Positions 46,401 to 57,969 of a stretch of DNA of 64,000 nucleotides are shown piece by piece. Positions within the stretch are counted from its first letter, which is position 1; the number at the start of each line of letters is the position of its first letter. The notes under the pieces were generated by a model. That model was not told the origin of the DNA, ran no database searches, and was given only the letters and a program-made list of their open reading frames with translations. The stretch covers positions 1 through 64,000 of the forward strand of contig JAHQIW010000623.1 in NCBI GenBank assembly GCA_019055375.1, in the 5' to 3' direction. The DNA comes from Parelaphostrongylus tenuis. Its lineage: Eukaryota > Nematoda > Chromadorea > Rhabditida > Metastrongylidae. Position numbers and translations under genes: made by a program.

Positions 46401-46894
46401 ATCCATATTTTAAGCACTATAGCACTGCCAAAAACAAATTAAAATAAAGAATTGATGCAAATTTTACTCCTGAATGGTCGAGAAATTTCGCCGACTTTGA
46501 AAAATCAAGCTTCATGGTAACTACGTCGGCAAAAAATCGATAAGATCATGGCGGTCCTAACACGAAAAAAAACGAAAATACAAGAATACCGTATCTCGAT
46601 AAATCCAAAGAAACCCAAAGGATCAGGAATCGAGACCGAAGGTGAAAGCAAAGTGGCGGAACAGCGTCAGATGTGCGTGTAAAATTACGTAATATCTACT
46701 GTAACGTACACAAGCAACGTGCAATTATACGACCTAATCCACGCAGTCATGATACGGTAAGAAATGGGAGCGAGCATGGAGCAGCCGGCGGATGGCCTGT
46801 TCTCGTTGGGGGGAAGGGTGGGATGGTCAGCTGGTGGTGGTGCGGTGTAATGGAAAGGAGGGCGACGGTTCGACCCCGTCCTCCGCAAGTAATC

Positions 46895-47150
46895 AATAAA
46901 GGGATGAAGCTCGGCGTTAACCACCCATGAGGGATGCCATGCCTGATCCCTACGGTGACGCGCAATCGCCTCCCGCTGTCTCTAGTCAGTGCTGCTTATC
47001 CTCCCAAACAAGTCTGAGACGGATCTGATATCAATTTAGCAACCCGGAGGATATATGGCTTGGTGAGCCATAAGCGCGAGATCGAACCATCGACCTTGTA
47101 TGCGATGCGGAGCACCCACAACCACTGCGCCGCATGCGCTCTCGAGTAAT
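46895..47150 (-). mobile_element. SINE1 copy, minus orientation
   Basis: gggatgaagctcggcgttaa, ccatgagggatgccatgcct, agtcagtgctgcttatcctc, gcgcgagatcgaaccatcga and ccacaaccactgcgccgcat follow the family order. Confidence 0.8.
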
Positions 47151-47214
47151 CGATGGGAATGTAAAGTAGATAACTAGGTTTTTTTTTCGATTTGATCGCT
47201 TTTAGCGGTGGTAT

Positions 47215-47560
47215 GATGTCAAATATATATCCAATGATGTTGAGTGATGCAAAACCTTGAACGTCTCGACGGGATTCGAACCCGCATTTTCCCTTTACCG
47301 AGGCGTGTGCTGACCATTGCACTATCGGCGCTTCTTTCTGCCTTTACTCTTTCTTCGACACAATTTCATCGATCTGTCAGCAACTAACCGTCAACTGTTC
47401 AGCATGGCAAGCCGATACCGATAGAGAGAGTGATAGCAGAACCAAGCGTCGGTTGTGGAATGGTTAGCACGCGCCGACGAAGAGCGAGAAAAGAGGGTGG
47501 TTCAATCTCGCTCCACGTCCAAAGTTTTGCACATTACTGAAAATTATTGGATTGAATAGA
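47215..47560. mobile_element. Family T palindrome
   Basis: The left arm is minus strand (47332-47262: gcgccgatagtgcaatggtc in reverse, gcgggttcgaatcccgtcga). The right arm is plus strand (47447-47520: gcgtcggttgtggaatggtt, agcacgcgccgacgaagagc, gtggttcaatctcgc). The ends are atgttgagtgatgcaaaacc and gttttgcacattactgaaaa. Confidence 0.65.
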
Positions 47561-47829
47561 TAACATGTCTTCATGAGTTACCGTGCGGATAAGAGCAATT
47601 CTTGGACTTGATTCGCTTCCTTCTAAAGATCTTTCACAAAGGTCATCGAACCCTTCACGAGTTGCTTCGGCTGCTGCTTGAGGGTTTCATACTCTTCATG
47701 AAGGTCACAGTAATCCTGGAGGTAGCCGAGCTGAAGCCCCACGTGGTTCGAAGAGTGCTGGGAGAGGGGTTAAGCCAGTATCTTGCTTACTGAGGGACTG
47801 CATCACTAACCCCTCCGCCATCCTCCTTA

Positions 47830-50140
47830 CTCCGTTTCGTTTAGATTATTCTTTACTAGAGAAAAAAAATCTCCTCGAACCGACTCAAGCATTTTCCCGT
47901 TGATCATCGATCGTTCCGAAGGAAAACAACAATGACTCCGATCGTCGCTAAAGACAACAAGCGGTGTTCAGTTTACACTTTAAACTCAAAGCCCCTCATA
48001 GTTTATATTTGAGATTAATGTAGATAGAATAATAATATGGTACAATAGGTGGCATGACAAGGACTTCCTTTAGCTATCTCTCAAAGAAGCTAATTTTTCG
48101 ATAACTGACGGTTCCTGGATCTCCTTTTCTTGGAGTCTGGATCACTGAAGTATTCTAGGAGGTCAGAAATTTATAGATTTATAGAAGACGTTTGATCGAC
48201 AGCCATAATCTTGAGAAGAATTTTCATTTAGTAAAAGTACAAAAGAAAATACGCTTAGGACTGGAGTATTGAAAAAGTGACAACGGATTTTCTATCTTAA
48301 AATTCCAAGAGGGTCCGTTGCAGGCACGACACATTAGCGTGTATCATCTGCTCGAAATCCGCTATGTGTATTTGCTTTCGACTTGAAAATATGTGCCTTG
48401 AAACAACAGAGTGCGAGAAATATTTTTTTCAAGAGATCCAGAATTTTGGGGCCTATGTATTCAGTTAATCACATCACATTAGAACAAGAAAACTTTCATC
48501 CTGAAAGCTATTTTTAATTAGTAAATCATCACAAAGTTAGAAATTTTGTTCTAGAGATGGAACCGGCCATTATTTTCGCACTTTATGACTCCAACAGAGG
48601 TCACGTCGCTCATATCTGGCATATAAATCCAGATGTGGATCGTGGATCTCCCAATCGTTTTACAGATGACGCGTTTTGCTTATAGTTTTTGAAATTGTGA
48701 ACACGAAAGGCATCTTCGTTGTTAGCTGTCAATGCTACATCGTGAATTCATGTCATTTCATGCACGCTCAGAGTGGTAGACTTTGAAACCAAACTGAACT
48801 TCCTCCACAGAAATTAACTTGACACTTCGTCTTTCCAAAATTCTAGGGTCGTTAGCACCTCCAAATGATAGCTTTGGGTGAAAGAACTACGTAAGGTGAC
48901 TATGACATTTGGTATATTCCAGTAATTGTCACTGCAATTAAAATCATCAGAAGTGAAAAATGTTGCTTCAAGAACCAAAATCAGCCAATCCCTTCGCACT
49001 GTATGACTTTAGTGAAGGTCACGTCGCGCATATCTGGTGAAGTCCAGACGTAGATTGTGGGTCTACCGGCCGTTCTTTAGCGTTGACAGAGGCGTCAGCC
49101 ATCGGAAAAATTACTCAAGAAAACGACTCAAAAGTTGTCAGCAGCCGTTGGGATCTCATTGCTTCGTGGTCTCGAATGATTATCATTTTTTCCTTACTAT
49201 ATTTCCAATGCCAACTTATGTAATTTGTCATCTATCACAGGGTGCCAATGCACCATTCTTCACTTACGTAAGATACAAATGTGAATGAGAAATGATGGTA
49301 CGAACTCAGAAACGAACAATGAGAAATTGTCAAATGATTTAGACCTGAGAACAAACTGGTACGAATTACAAGCATTCAATCAGGTGGAGGGGAATAAACG
49401 GCGGTAGTTATTTCGGTGGCGAAATTAATGCTTGTGGATGTGAACCAACATCTGAACTTCATTGCACGCAACGGAACATGGGTAGATATGCATGGGATGG
49501 CCATAATTGATTAAAGCTCGTTTGCATAGTAAAATCGAATGCCTGGCTCAGCCGCAATACGGAGGATATCACCGCATAATTCCAACCCACCACAGGCTCT
49601 ATCGTGTGGAAAGCAGGGTCGTCAATGTTGAGATGAAAATAGAAACACTTGTAGCTATTACTATCAACTGGGGACCAACGTTGTACTCTACGGCGCTCTC
49701 GAGCTACGAAATCAAAAAGGTTGAAATTATTCATGTGGTAAGTGCTATGCTAACGTTCGCCTAATGGCAGAATTAATGCCACTTTACTTAGTCCAATAGA
49801 AATCTGCCAATTAACGAAGAATGATAGCAGAGTAAAATATCAAAAAGACCTACTAGACTAAGAAAAAACGAAGAATTTTATCGGAGAAAAACACTAAAGC
49901 GCATTAGATGAGAGCTCCAGAAGGAAAACCCAAGGTTTAACTGTGAAGTGAATAGGACAATTCGGTCTATAGTAAATGCAAAAGACACTACAGTGATATA
50001 ACCTTTGCCATAAGGAAAAACAATTTGATAGTGTGAGTCATATCGGAGTACTGTGAGTTGATGCGAAGATGAAGACGAAATGTTGCCAGCAAAGATTTCA
50101 CAAACATAGCTCATAACTTTTTCTTGGTAAATCAAAGAAG
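47830..50140. other. Gene-free stretch with a local direct duplication
   Basis: No host gene is seen. Positions 48545-48670 and 48960-49090 are diverged direct repeats: both contain ttcgcact.tatgact, ggtcacgtcgc.catatctgg and gtggatctccc or gtgggtctacc. The first copy can be read as FALYDSNRGHVAHIW, but the second has a stop. Confidence 0.5.
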
Positions 50141-50144
50141 ACAT

Positions 50145-50179
50145 CTGATGTTTTGGCAGATTTCGCCTTCCTCAGAACC
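50145..50179 (-). ncRNA. Hammerhead-like repeat end (family P), left
   Basis: The minus strand reads ggtt CTGAGGA aggcgaaatctgcc, then aaaacatcag. CUGANGA is present but GAAAC has become AAAAC. It is homologous to, and inverted relative to, 50752-50788. Confidence 0.4.
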
Positions 50180-50751
50180 TGAAAGGATCTGGCTATCTAC
50201 AATCCAGTTAGCCAAGCTCTCCAATTTTCTAACGGAAAAAGTCATCAAACCCTAGTTTTAGATGGTACCAAAAGCGAATCAACTTTCCTATACCTAAATG
50301 CTTTCTATGAGGTTTCGACTAAGTTGTTCAATCGCAGATCAACCATGAAAACTTTGCATGAACTGCCAATTTACCTCTCACACCAAAACTATATATTGTG
50401 ACAAATCACGCGTGATATCGAGGTGCTCCTCTTTGCGATTCGTGCTTGAATTCATGGAATTTTGATTTCATAAACTAAGTGATTCATAAAGTGGTAAATT
50501 TCATGAATACTAACATGAATCGCGGAAGGGATGCTTCGTTATCATGCGTGATTTAACACAGTACATAAGACTGTACTTTGACGTGAGAGGTACAATAGCA
50601 ATTTGGATTCCGCAGAAAACTCATATAAAGCAGTGAATATGCGGAGAAGTTGTTTTGCTCTTTATACGATCGAAAACTGGATTTGGTGACTTTTCTGTTC
50701 AAATAATGAAGATATGTGGATGACTGCATTGTGGACAACCTGATCTTTCCA

Positions 50752-50788
50752 AGCTCTGAGCAAGGCGAAATCTGCCGAAACGTCAGCT
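50752..50788 (+). ncRNA. Hammerhead-like repeat end (family P), right
   Basis: agct CTGAGCA aggcgaaatctgcc, then GAAACGTCAGCT. Stem I AGCU/AGCU pairs, stem II GGC/GCC pairs, and stem III is only AC/GU, as described for Penelope-like hammerheads. G8 is C here. Upstream homology to the left copy extends about 30 bp. Confidence 0.4.
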
Positions 50789-50829
50789 GTTCAAATAAAT
50801 TGTGTTATAATAACCTCGTGCTCGAGTTA

Positions 50830-53170
50830 TGAAAAAAATTGATTTATTGGATAATGTTGAGATGAATGGATAGTCAGCCTCGGGAACATTACAAACACAT
50901 TTTCGAAAAAAAAGGAGATAAGTGTTCAACAGTTGGATTGCCGATGCATGCCTTTTTTAAAGCTAATTCACTGCTTAACAATCGCCTGATTAGTAATTTT
51001 TTTAGACTCAGTTTACGGTGATATTAAAAGCGGCTCAAATTTGTCAAGGCATGATAAAGGAATCGTATTGCTTCATGAGTTCCAGCACTAACACAAAGTA
51101 ACAGCAGAAATTCAAAATGTCATCAAAGAGTAGACCAAGAATAGACCAGAGTTTACGAATGCACAATAAGCAAATGGTTCTTTCTATACACTACTCAAAA
51201 GTCATCACAGTGAATAAAGAATAGAAATTAAGGAATATTTTATCGAAAATGATACTCCGCACCGCACGCGATACCAGTTCAGCAAAACGTAGTCCAGAAA
51301 ATCGTCCAAAAGTACCCAGAAATTGATCATTTTCTGAAGGTGATTGAAAAGATGAAAAACCTTGATAAAATAGGTGCCGCATGCATTCAGTGAAAAGCGA
51401 GACCGCCATTATGTAGTCTGTTCAGGTGTCTTCTACAAAATAAAAACGACCTATTACTAGAATGAGAAGGCTTTCGTCATGAGTGTACGCTATGCCTTCA
51501 TTGGCAAAGAAGAACCACGATACTGCAAAAAAAAAGAAAAGAGCAGAGTGATATTTTGAGTCGTGAGATGAGCTAATACCAAAGAACTAATCGGTAGCAG
51601 ATCTCCGGTGATGAACACGGTGGGAAAAGTTAACATAGTTATTCTGCTATTCTCGAAGTTCATGGCTACACTTATATTAAAAATGTAATCTTCAAATAAA
51701 AGCTGTAACATCACAGAGAATAGTGTGCGCACGGTAGATCACATGCAAGCCTTCTACAAGATGCTCTAATAAATGCAGTTTCAAACGAGAGCTGGTATAA
51801 GTAAACCCAAGCGACCTCCTCGCACACTAGAGCTGCTCACTTAAGATCTATCTTGTTGCGAGACATGAAGACCATCACACTTTGTGTACGAGGTCAATGT
51901 GTGTGGTGCTTTTGCCCACAATATAACAACGCCTGAGGTTTCTGGCTTTATCATAGCCTAGGTTCACCTTTAGCTAACTTTCTAGATGGAAACCCTGGAC
52001 TCCCGTTTTCGATTGACTGATCTTGCTCGGAGTGATGAATCATTGATGTACATCACATTTTTTCACACAAAATAACACTGTCCAGCTATGATAAGACGAC
52101 AAGCCATTAGTTAAACAATTTGGGTGACTCAAAGCGAGACTTTCATTTGTTTTATAATAACACTTGCTTGATAATCGTAAGTGATTTTACTAGAAAATGG
52201 ATAGTTCTCTCACGATTCAACATAGTTTTATTTGAAAGAGTTACAGAAAATATCATCACTTTTTGAAATTCAGTAGGCTTTCAGAAATTATCATAACCCT
52301 CATGAATTTGAGGCAAAAAAGACAGCTTATTGTTTTTGAAAGCTCCTAAGTAGAAAAACAATCCCACTTGAAAACTATAAGCTGGTTAGTAATAAGTTGA
52401 ACTTGCATCATCGGCTTATAATTCTCATTCCGTTACAGAGATTATTTTGTTGAAATGGCTTCAAGGAATAAAAGTTCATTATGAACTAATGCGAGTTAAG
52501 TACAACAAGACAGATATGTTACGCGAAATCCCATATCTGCTGGAATTTGTATAAGCGCGAGCTAATATAAAGTGCAAGCATTCTAGATAATTAGTAAGAC
52601 TGAGGGACGCTGATGGAAAGTTGTGGTCACACCAACTTTGAATGTGGCTAAGGCTTAAGAGACTGATGGGATCACAGTTCTTCACAAGGGTTGACAAAGG
52701 AATAGTTGATAATCAGAGAAGTTAAAAAATTATAAGTGTGGGCACCTACTTATGATATTTCACACTCCACCATGTACTTTAAATCCTTCCACCCGTTTCT
52801 TACCGAAAAGCCTCATGATCGGCTATTATACTTAGTACTCGACTAATGCTCCACTCGAAGCGGATGGTAGCTGGATTGCACTCTTCCTCAATTAAATGCC
52901 ATCATGAAATCTTTGCGGAAAGCCTGTATAGTAGTTAAATGGTTGAGTCTAAACATAAAGGTAGTCGTGGCATGAAAACTTTTCCCCCTGTTAGGGTTTT
53001 TGAGGATTTTTTAAGCAATTTGGAATGAATGAAACAAGCAGTTGACAGTTCTGGCACTTTTTTTTCTTTTTTTGAATTTTCGAGAGCTTTCACTGAAAAA
53101 AACGCAGTAAGTATGGCCATTCATGGGCTTGAAAGACACTGCAGGGCTTCATGTTTGCACTAAAATAAAC
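50830..53170. other. Gene-free stretch
   Basis: AT-rich sequence. Short ORFs on both strands lack splice-site support or family motifs. Nothing recognised. Confidence 0.45.
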
Positions 53171-53174
53171 AGAT

Positions 53175-53470
53175 AAAAGGATAAAGCTCTCGGCGTTAAT
53201 CAATCCGTGAGGGATGGGCCATGCATTCGTCTCCAATATTGGACTACGTTTGAGGTGATTGAATGCATTTCTGGACTTTACAAAGACTCGCGATGGTCTG
53301 CCGTTGAAACGAGTCAGTGCTGCTTATCCTCCCAGACAAGTTTAAGACCAGACTGGTACCAATTTGCCGACCCCGGGGGATGGATGTCTTGGTGAGCTAT
53401 GGGCGCGAGATCGAACCATTAACCTCGTGTGCGACGCAGAGCACCTCTAACCACTACGCCACATGCACTC
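53175..53470 (-). mobile_element. SINE1, best-preserved minus copy
   Basis: Minus strand: the A box tggcgtagtgg lies in gcatgtggcgtagtggttag, the B box in ggttcgatctcgcgcccata. Then come gtctgggaggataagcagca, tgcattcaatcac-like blocks and the tail gattaacgccgagagcttta with tccttttatc. It can serve as the family reference. Confidence 0.85.
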
Positions 53471-53529
53471 CTTCGCTAAAATAGGGACCGAAATTGACCT
53501 CTTTACACGCAGTTTTGACTCTCATTGAA

Positions 53530-54450
53530 CATCGGTGTAAATTATCAATATTCTGTTATTATTGATGAGCTGACACTGGGTTTTCATTAACATTTATTGT
53601 GGCCAACGTTGCGGAGGTTTCTCCTTCATCAGAGCCACGATAATTCGACTCGGGTGTCTGAAGTACTTGTTTTTCCTCCGATTCTGGTCCGTCGTAGCCG
53701 TCGCATCGAGGCGAACCGAGTAGAGTCGATCACTGTATGAATGAAGTAGAGTTTTAGCGTCGCCCTTCTATACACGACTTCAGTCACGCTGAAGTCACCT
53801 AGCATCATTCGGCATTTCCCCACTACGCACGACGGTCCTTGGGCAACTGTCGAGCATTCTTACTTGCTCCTTCGGACACAATCCATCCTGTAGCAGTCAC
53901 AGTGGCATTAGCTAGCATATAAGATTCAAACGTTCAATCTGGACTTCCATTCAACTTCGGTGTGATTAATCTATCATTGAAGGTAAATAACCGCACTATT
54001 TATGACGAACCGCAGAAAAGTTAGCCAAAATGAAGATTTGAAAAAACCTTGTGTCAGCTTATCAATAATAACAGAATGTTAATTACTCACCTGAATGTTC
54101 AGAGAAAGTCGCAATCAAAGGTTTGCTTTCTTCCTTATACTGTATGAAACCGGTCGACAGTCGCCTAAGGACCATCCCGCTTCTTCAAGACTGCCAAATG
54201 ATAGTAGGTGACTTCAATATGACTGGTGTCCTGCATGAAAAGACAACGCTGAAGACGCTACTACATCCGTCGATGATCCACTGTACTCGATTCGTCTCGA
54301 TGTGACGGCTACGAAGGCCCTCTTCGGAGGAAGAACAACTGCTGTAGACACACGACTTGAATCATCGTGTCTCTGGTGAAGGTGAAACCGTCGAAACGTT
54401 AGTCTTAACAAAGATTTCTAAAATTCTCGGATCAGATCATCAATAAAAAT
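53530..54450. mobile_element. Inverted-repeat element with hammerhead-like ends (family P2)
   Basis: The left arm (minus strand 53823-53600) and right arm (plus strand 54120-54420) are diverged inverted copies. Both read as MxxGDFxxTxVxxxxxTLK and then SxRFxSMRRLRR, followed by a hammerhead-like core. The left core (53599-53638, minus) is gct CTGATGA aggagaaacctcc GCAACGTT, with stem I GTGGCT against GGCCAC (one G-U). The right core (54371-54403, plus) is ct CTGGTGA aggtgaaaccgtc GAAACGTT. Both point outward. Subterminal matches include cagctcatcaataataacag near 53560 in reverse and cagcttatcaataataacag near 54056. The parent element is unknown. Confidence 0.5.
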
Positions 54451-57280
54451 AAAATATTGACCACTTCACGATCAGGCGCATATATTTCAATACGTACGGA
54501 CTATATGTTTGGGACCATACATCTTGATTGCGATGCACACACTTTCACTAACCTATTTCATTACGTAAGGTATTATGCAATACTTTTTGGAAATTCGGCA
54601 GCTTGTCGTAAACAGATTTTATATTGGGCCAGTCTTTAAATAGGTGGTTGCTCAATGCGCTATACTTACAAAGCCTTTCTAGCACAGTGAGATAGAGGTG
54701 GCTGCAACACACGAGAAGTAAGAGCTTGTGCACTTATTATAAAAGGCTTCCTGCTGAAAGACCCCGATTGTTCTGCCTCTGAGTGAGGGTGAACTGTGCA
54801 CTGAATCGACTGGTCAATTTGATTGCCACTAGAGACTTGTAGTGGGCTTAGGCAAGAATAAAGACTAGTTTGTTGTAATGAAAGACAACGATGTGGAAGA
54901 TGCAATAAGTCCACGAACAACGATATGGTTGAAACAAACAACAAACTCAAACTTAGATAATTGTACCTTTGCCACACTCGTGGACATCATCATGAAAGAG
55001 ACATGAGAACACATTATAACTATCATACAAGACTATGTGGAAAGCAGAGAGAAATCATGACGATAATTAAGGAACTTTTTAGCATTACACGGATTATCTC
55101 AACTACACAAAAAAGGTTCAGAAGTGCATGGGAACACACACAGAAATGCATTGTGGATAGGTAGGAAATGGGAGGACACGCGAAATAGGTGAGGTGACAA
55201 GAAGTGAAGCGATAACTTCAAGAAACCGGTGTGTGGCGCCTTTTGGAGCGCTCGGGCGGTATATCTTGATTTCAATGCATATTTAGAATGCGCCACAACA
55301 AAGTACTGTCCGATAAACCCGACACGCAAAAACGGTCGGATTGTGAAAGGGTTGACTCTGAGAAATGATAACGAAGGCCAGTTGAGATCCTTTTATTTTG
55401 GCATTACTAATGTAAATGTATACAGAGATAGACGAAGTCTATGATATATGAGAATATGAACATAAGGACAATCGGCTCAAATCTCCAAATTTTGTAAAGT
55501 GCGCATCTGAGGCCGTACTCAGAAGAAATGTAAGACACTAAGGAGAGCGATTACTTTGTTGGTTTTCAAAATATTAGAAGCAATGTAAAGGTTGCTTTTA
55601 TGGTTTAGCACATGCCATGAAATTGAGAAAAAAAAATTACTTGCTTAACCAGTCAACGTCTTCGTTTTCTTCGGAGCCGCTGACAACCTTCCATGAATTC
55701 ATACTCAAGTTTTATTTTTCAACTTCGTGATAAGCGCTAAATTGATAAAAAAAAGCTATTTTTGACTGGCAATGTTGAGGTTGAAGAAAAGTTTGTTTTC
55801 AAAACAATATAAAGTTGTTTAAATTATCTCAAACCATTCAAAAGTTTCCTTGTCATTCACAAATGCATAATTACATTGCAGAGCGCTTTCAATAAAAGCA
55901 CTAGCTTTCAATTTTACTTATGATGTCATTTGTAGCAAAATTTGAAGCAAGATCAGTAACTGCGATAATTTTCATAGATTTAAAGCTCAAATTAATTGGT
56001 TGAGACTTGAAATCGAAGTATTCAAAGTCAGTTTTTTATATGAAAGGCATTATTGAAATACGATACTTGAGAAGGAGGGTGAAACTCGGAAGTTTCGGTA
56101 TTTGATGATTTAAGGTGGAAAATGGAGTGAAGCGTTCCATCTACTAACATTCCGTTTGCAGTATTTTTCAATTACCTTTGTTAGTGGACTAAATAAGCCC
56201 ATCTCGCAAATGAGATTGCAATTACTGGAGCAGAAGAATCATTTGCTGAGAAATTATTTCGATGTAAGGACTTTGGTTACAGTGATTTCAACAACATCTT
56301 CTCTGTAAGTCGTAATCGGCGTATTTCAAGACAATCAAAGTAGTCAGACTATTTTGCAAATGTATCCACTTCTTTTCGAAATGGAAAGGATCACCATTTA
56401 AGTGAAAATAAAAGTGAAATTCAGTCAAAAATAAAAATGAAAATGTGTCCGTTTCTTCAAAACGATTGATGAAAATCATTGAATCTCCATCATCACAGTA
56501 TAGATAAGTGACGAAATGAACTGATAAGCAAATGTGATTATGCGAACGGACAACAGTGACATTTCCTAACGTGTAGCTATAGAAAACTGGAAAACCAGTA
56601 GAACATACCAAATATCACATTAATCTGTCCACATATGATGAGACAATAAGAAAAATGTGCTCAGGAGCGACGAATTTAGCTAAGAAAACACCTAAGTGAG
56701 AAGCAATAAAAGGAAAATATTCCACAGAACTTCTAGGAAACGAAAACAAACAAGCTTCAAAAGCATGTGACTCCTACTTAATCTTCTCATAAGTTCTGGA
56801 ACTAGAGCAATAAATACTAAATCTATCAACAAGAAGTAATTATAACTGCTAATCAACACTATTCAAAGTGAACGCCATCAGCTTAAACAGTTTCTACCAA
56901 CTCCTCGATAGTCAAAGTCGGATTATCCTCAGTTGTTTCGAGGATTGCCTCTCGATCAACTTCGCGTGGACGTCCGGAGCGCAACTGGTCCTTCAAGTTG
57001 GTATTGTCAGCGAAAAGTCAGCAAAGAATCGAACCGCTGTCAGTGTGGACACCAGTCCTTGAGTGTTTGCACGGTTGCTCTCGAAGCGGTTTGTGCATCG
57101 CATCCTGATTCATACTCGTTAGGCGGCAAATTTTGATAGCGGCTTTTCAAGAGGTCATAATGTATCAAATATGGAGGAATTTGGTTCCAGAAGAAAGCTC
57201 AGAAAATTCTGCTCAAAGCGGTAGTGATTTTTCGCCTAAGAGATGGCAGAAATGTCTTTAGGCTGATGACTCATACTTTG
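54450..57280. other. Gene-free stretch
   Basis: No exon series or known repeat recognised. Some open minus-strand frames near 54.7-55.3 kb lack motifs. Confidence 0.45.
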
Positions 57281-57289
57281 AATAGTATA

Positions 57290-57965
57290 TCTCATAAATA
57301 TTATTTGAGCCAACATGTCATATGGTCTGTTATGGACTCTTGTACAGCTCAACACACGTGTTTCAGCCTTGCAGCCTCGTCAGTCGGGCAGCCCTTTCGT
57401 CTTTAGCCAATCCTCTCGGGGGTCCCTAGAGCACCCTATAAAGAGGCAGACGACGATGAACGATTCACACAATCGCCGTCAAGTGAAAAGTCACATGATC
57501 GGCAATTTTCGACACTTGTTTGCTCTTGGCTGGTATTTTTCAAATATCATACCGTTTAATTCGAGTATCTCATTGAGACTACGCTCAAATTTCAATATAT
57601 CTTATAACTTTTGCTTCGAGTGTTTTCTTGAGACCAAGCTCAAATTTCAATATGCCTGATAATCATTTTTGAGCCACGCATTTGATCTGTTATACGATAA
57701 CTTATAGAGCCCGATACACGTGTTTCGATTTTGACAGTTCGTTCAGTCGGGCAGTACCCTTCGTCTTTGTTTTAGTCAATCCTCTCGAAGGAACCCAACC
57801 CCTCATATAGAATTGGCGAGAACGAACATTTTACGCGATTCATCAAGTGAACTTATCACTGAATAGAAAGTGTTGTACACTCGATTGCTCTTGGCTTGTA
57901 TTGTTGAATATATCATACCTTTCGTTCCGAGTGCTTTCTTAAAACCACACTCAAATTTCAATATG
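57290..57965. mobile_element. Two tandem half-copies of the family H element
   Basis: Units 57290-57655 and 57648-57965 are direct repeats. Each runs atttgagcca or tttgagccac, a hammerhead-like core on the minus strand, gtcaatcctctcg or gccaatcctctcg, a tgttcttggct-like block and caaatttcaatatgcc. Cores: 57347-57387 (CTGACGA and GAAAC kept, stem I lost) and 57711-57750 (one inserted base in CTGAACGA, stem I CCGA/UCGG kept). They correspond to the left half of the 43.87 kb palindrome. Confidence 0.65.
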
Positions 57966-57969
57966 CCAT

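Noticed and set aside
47590..47830. Possible further SINE2 copy
   Set aside because: Only weak block similarity (gcggaggggttagtgatgca in reverse); not enough to assign.
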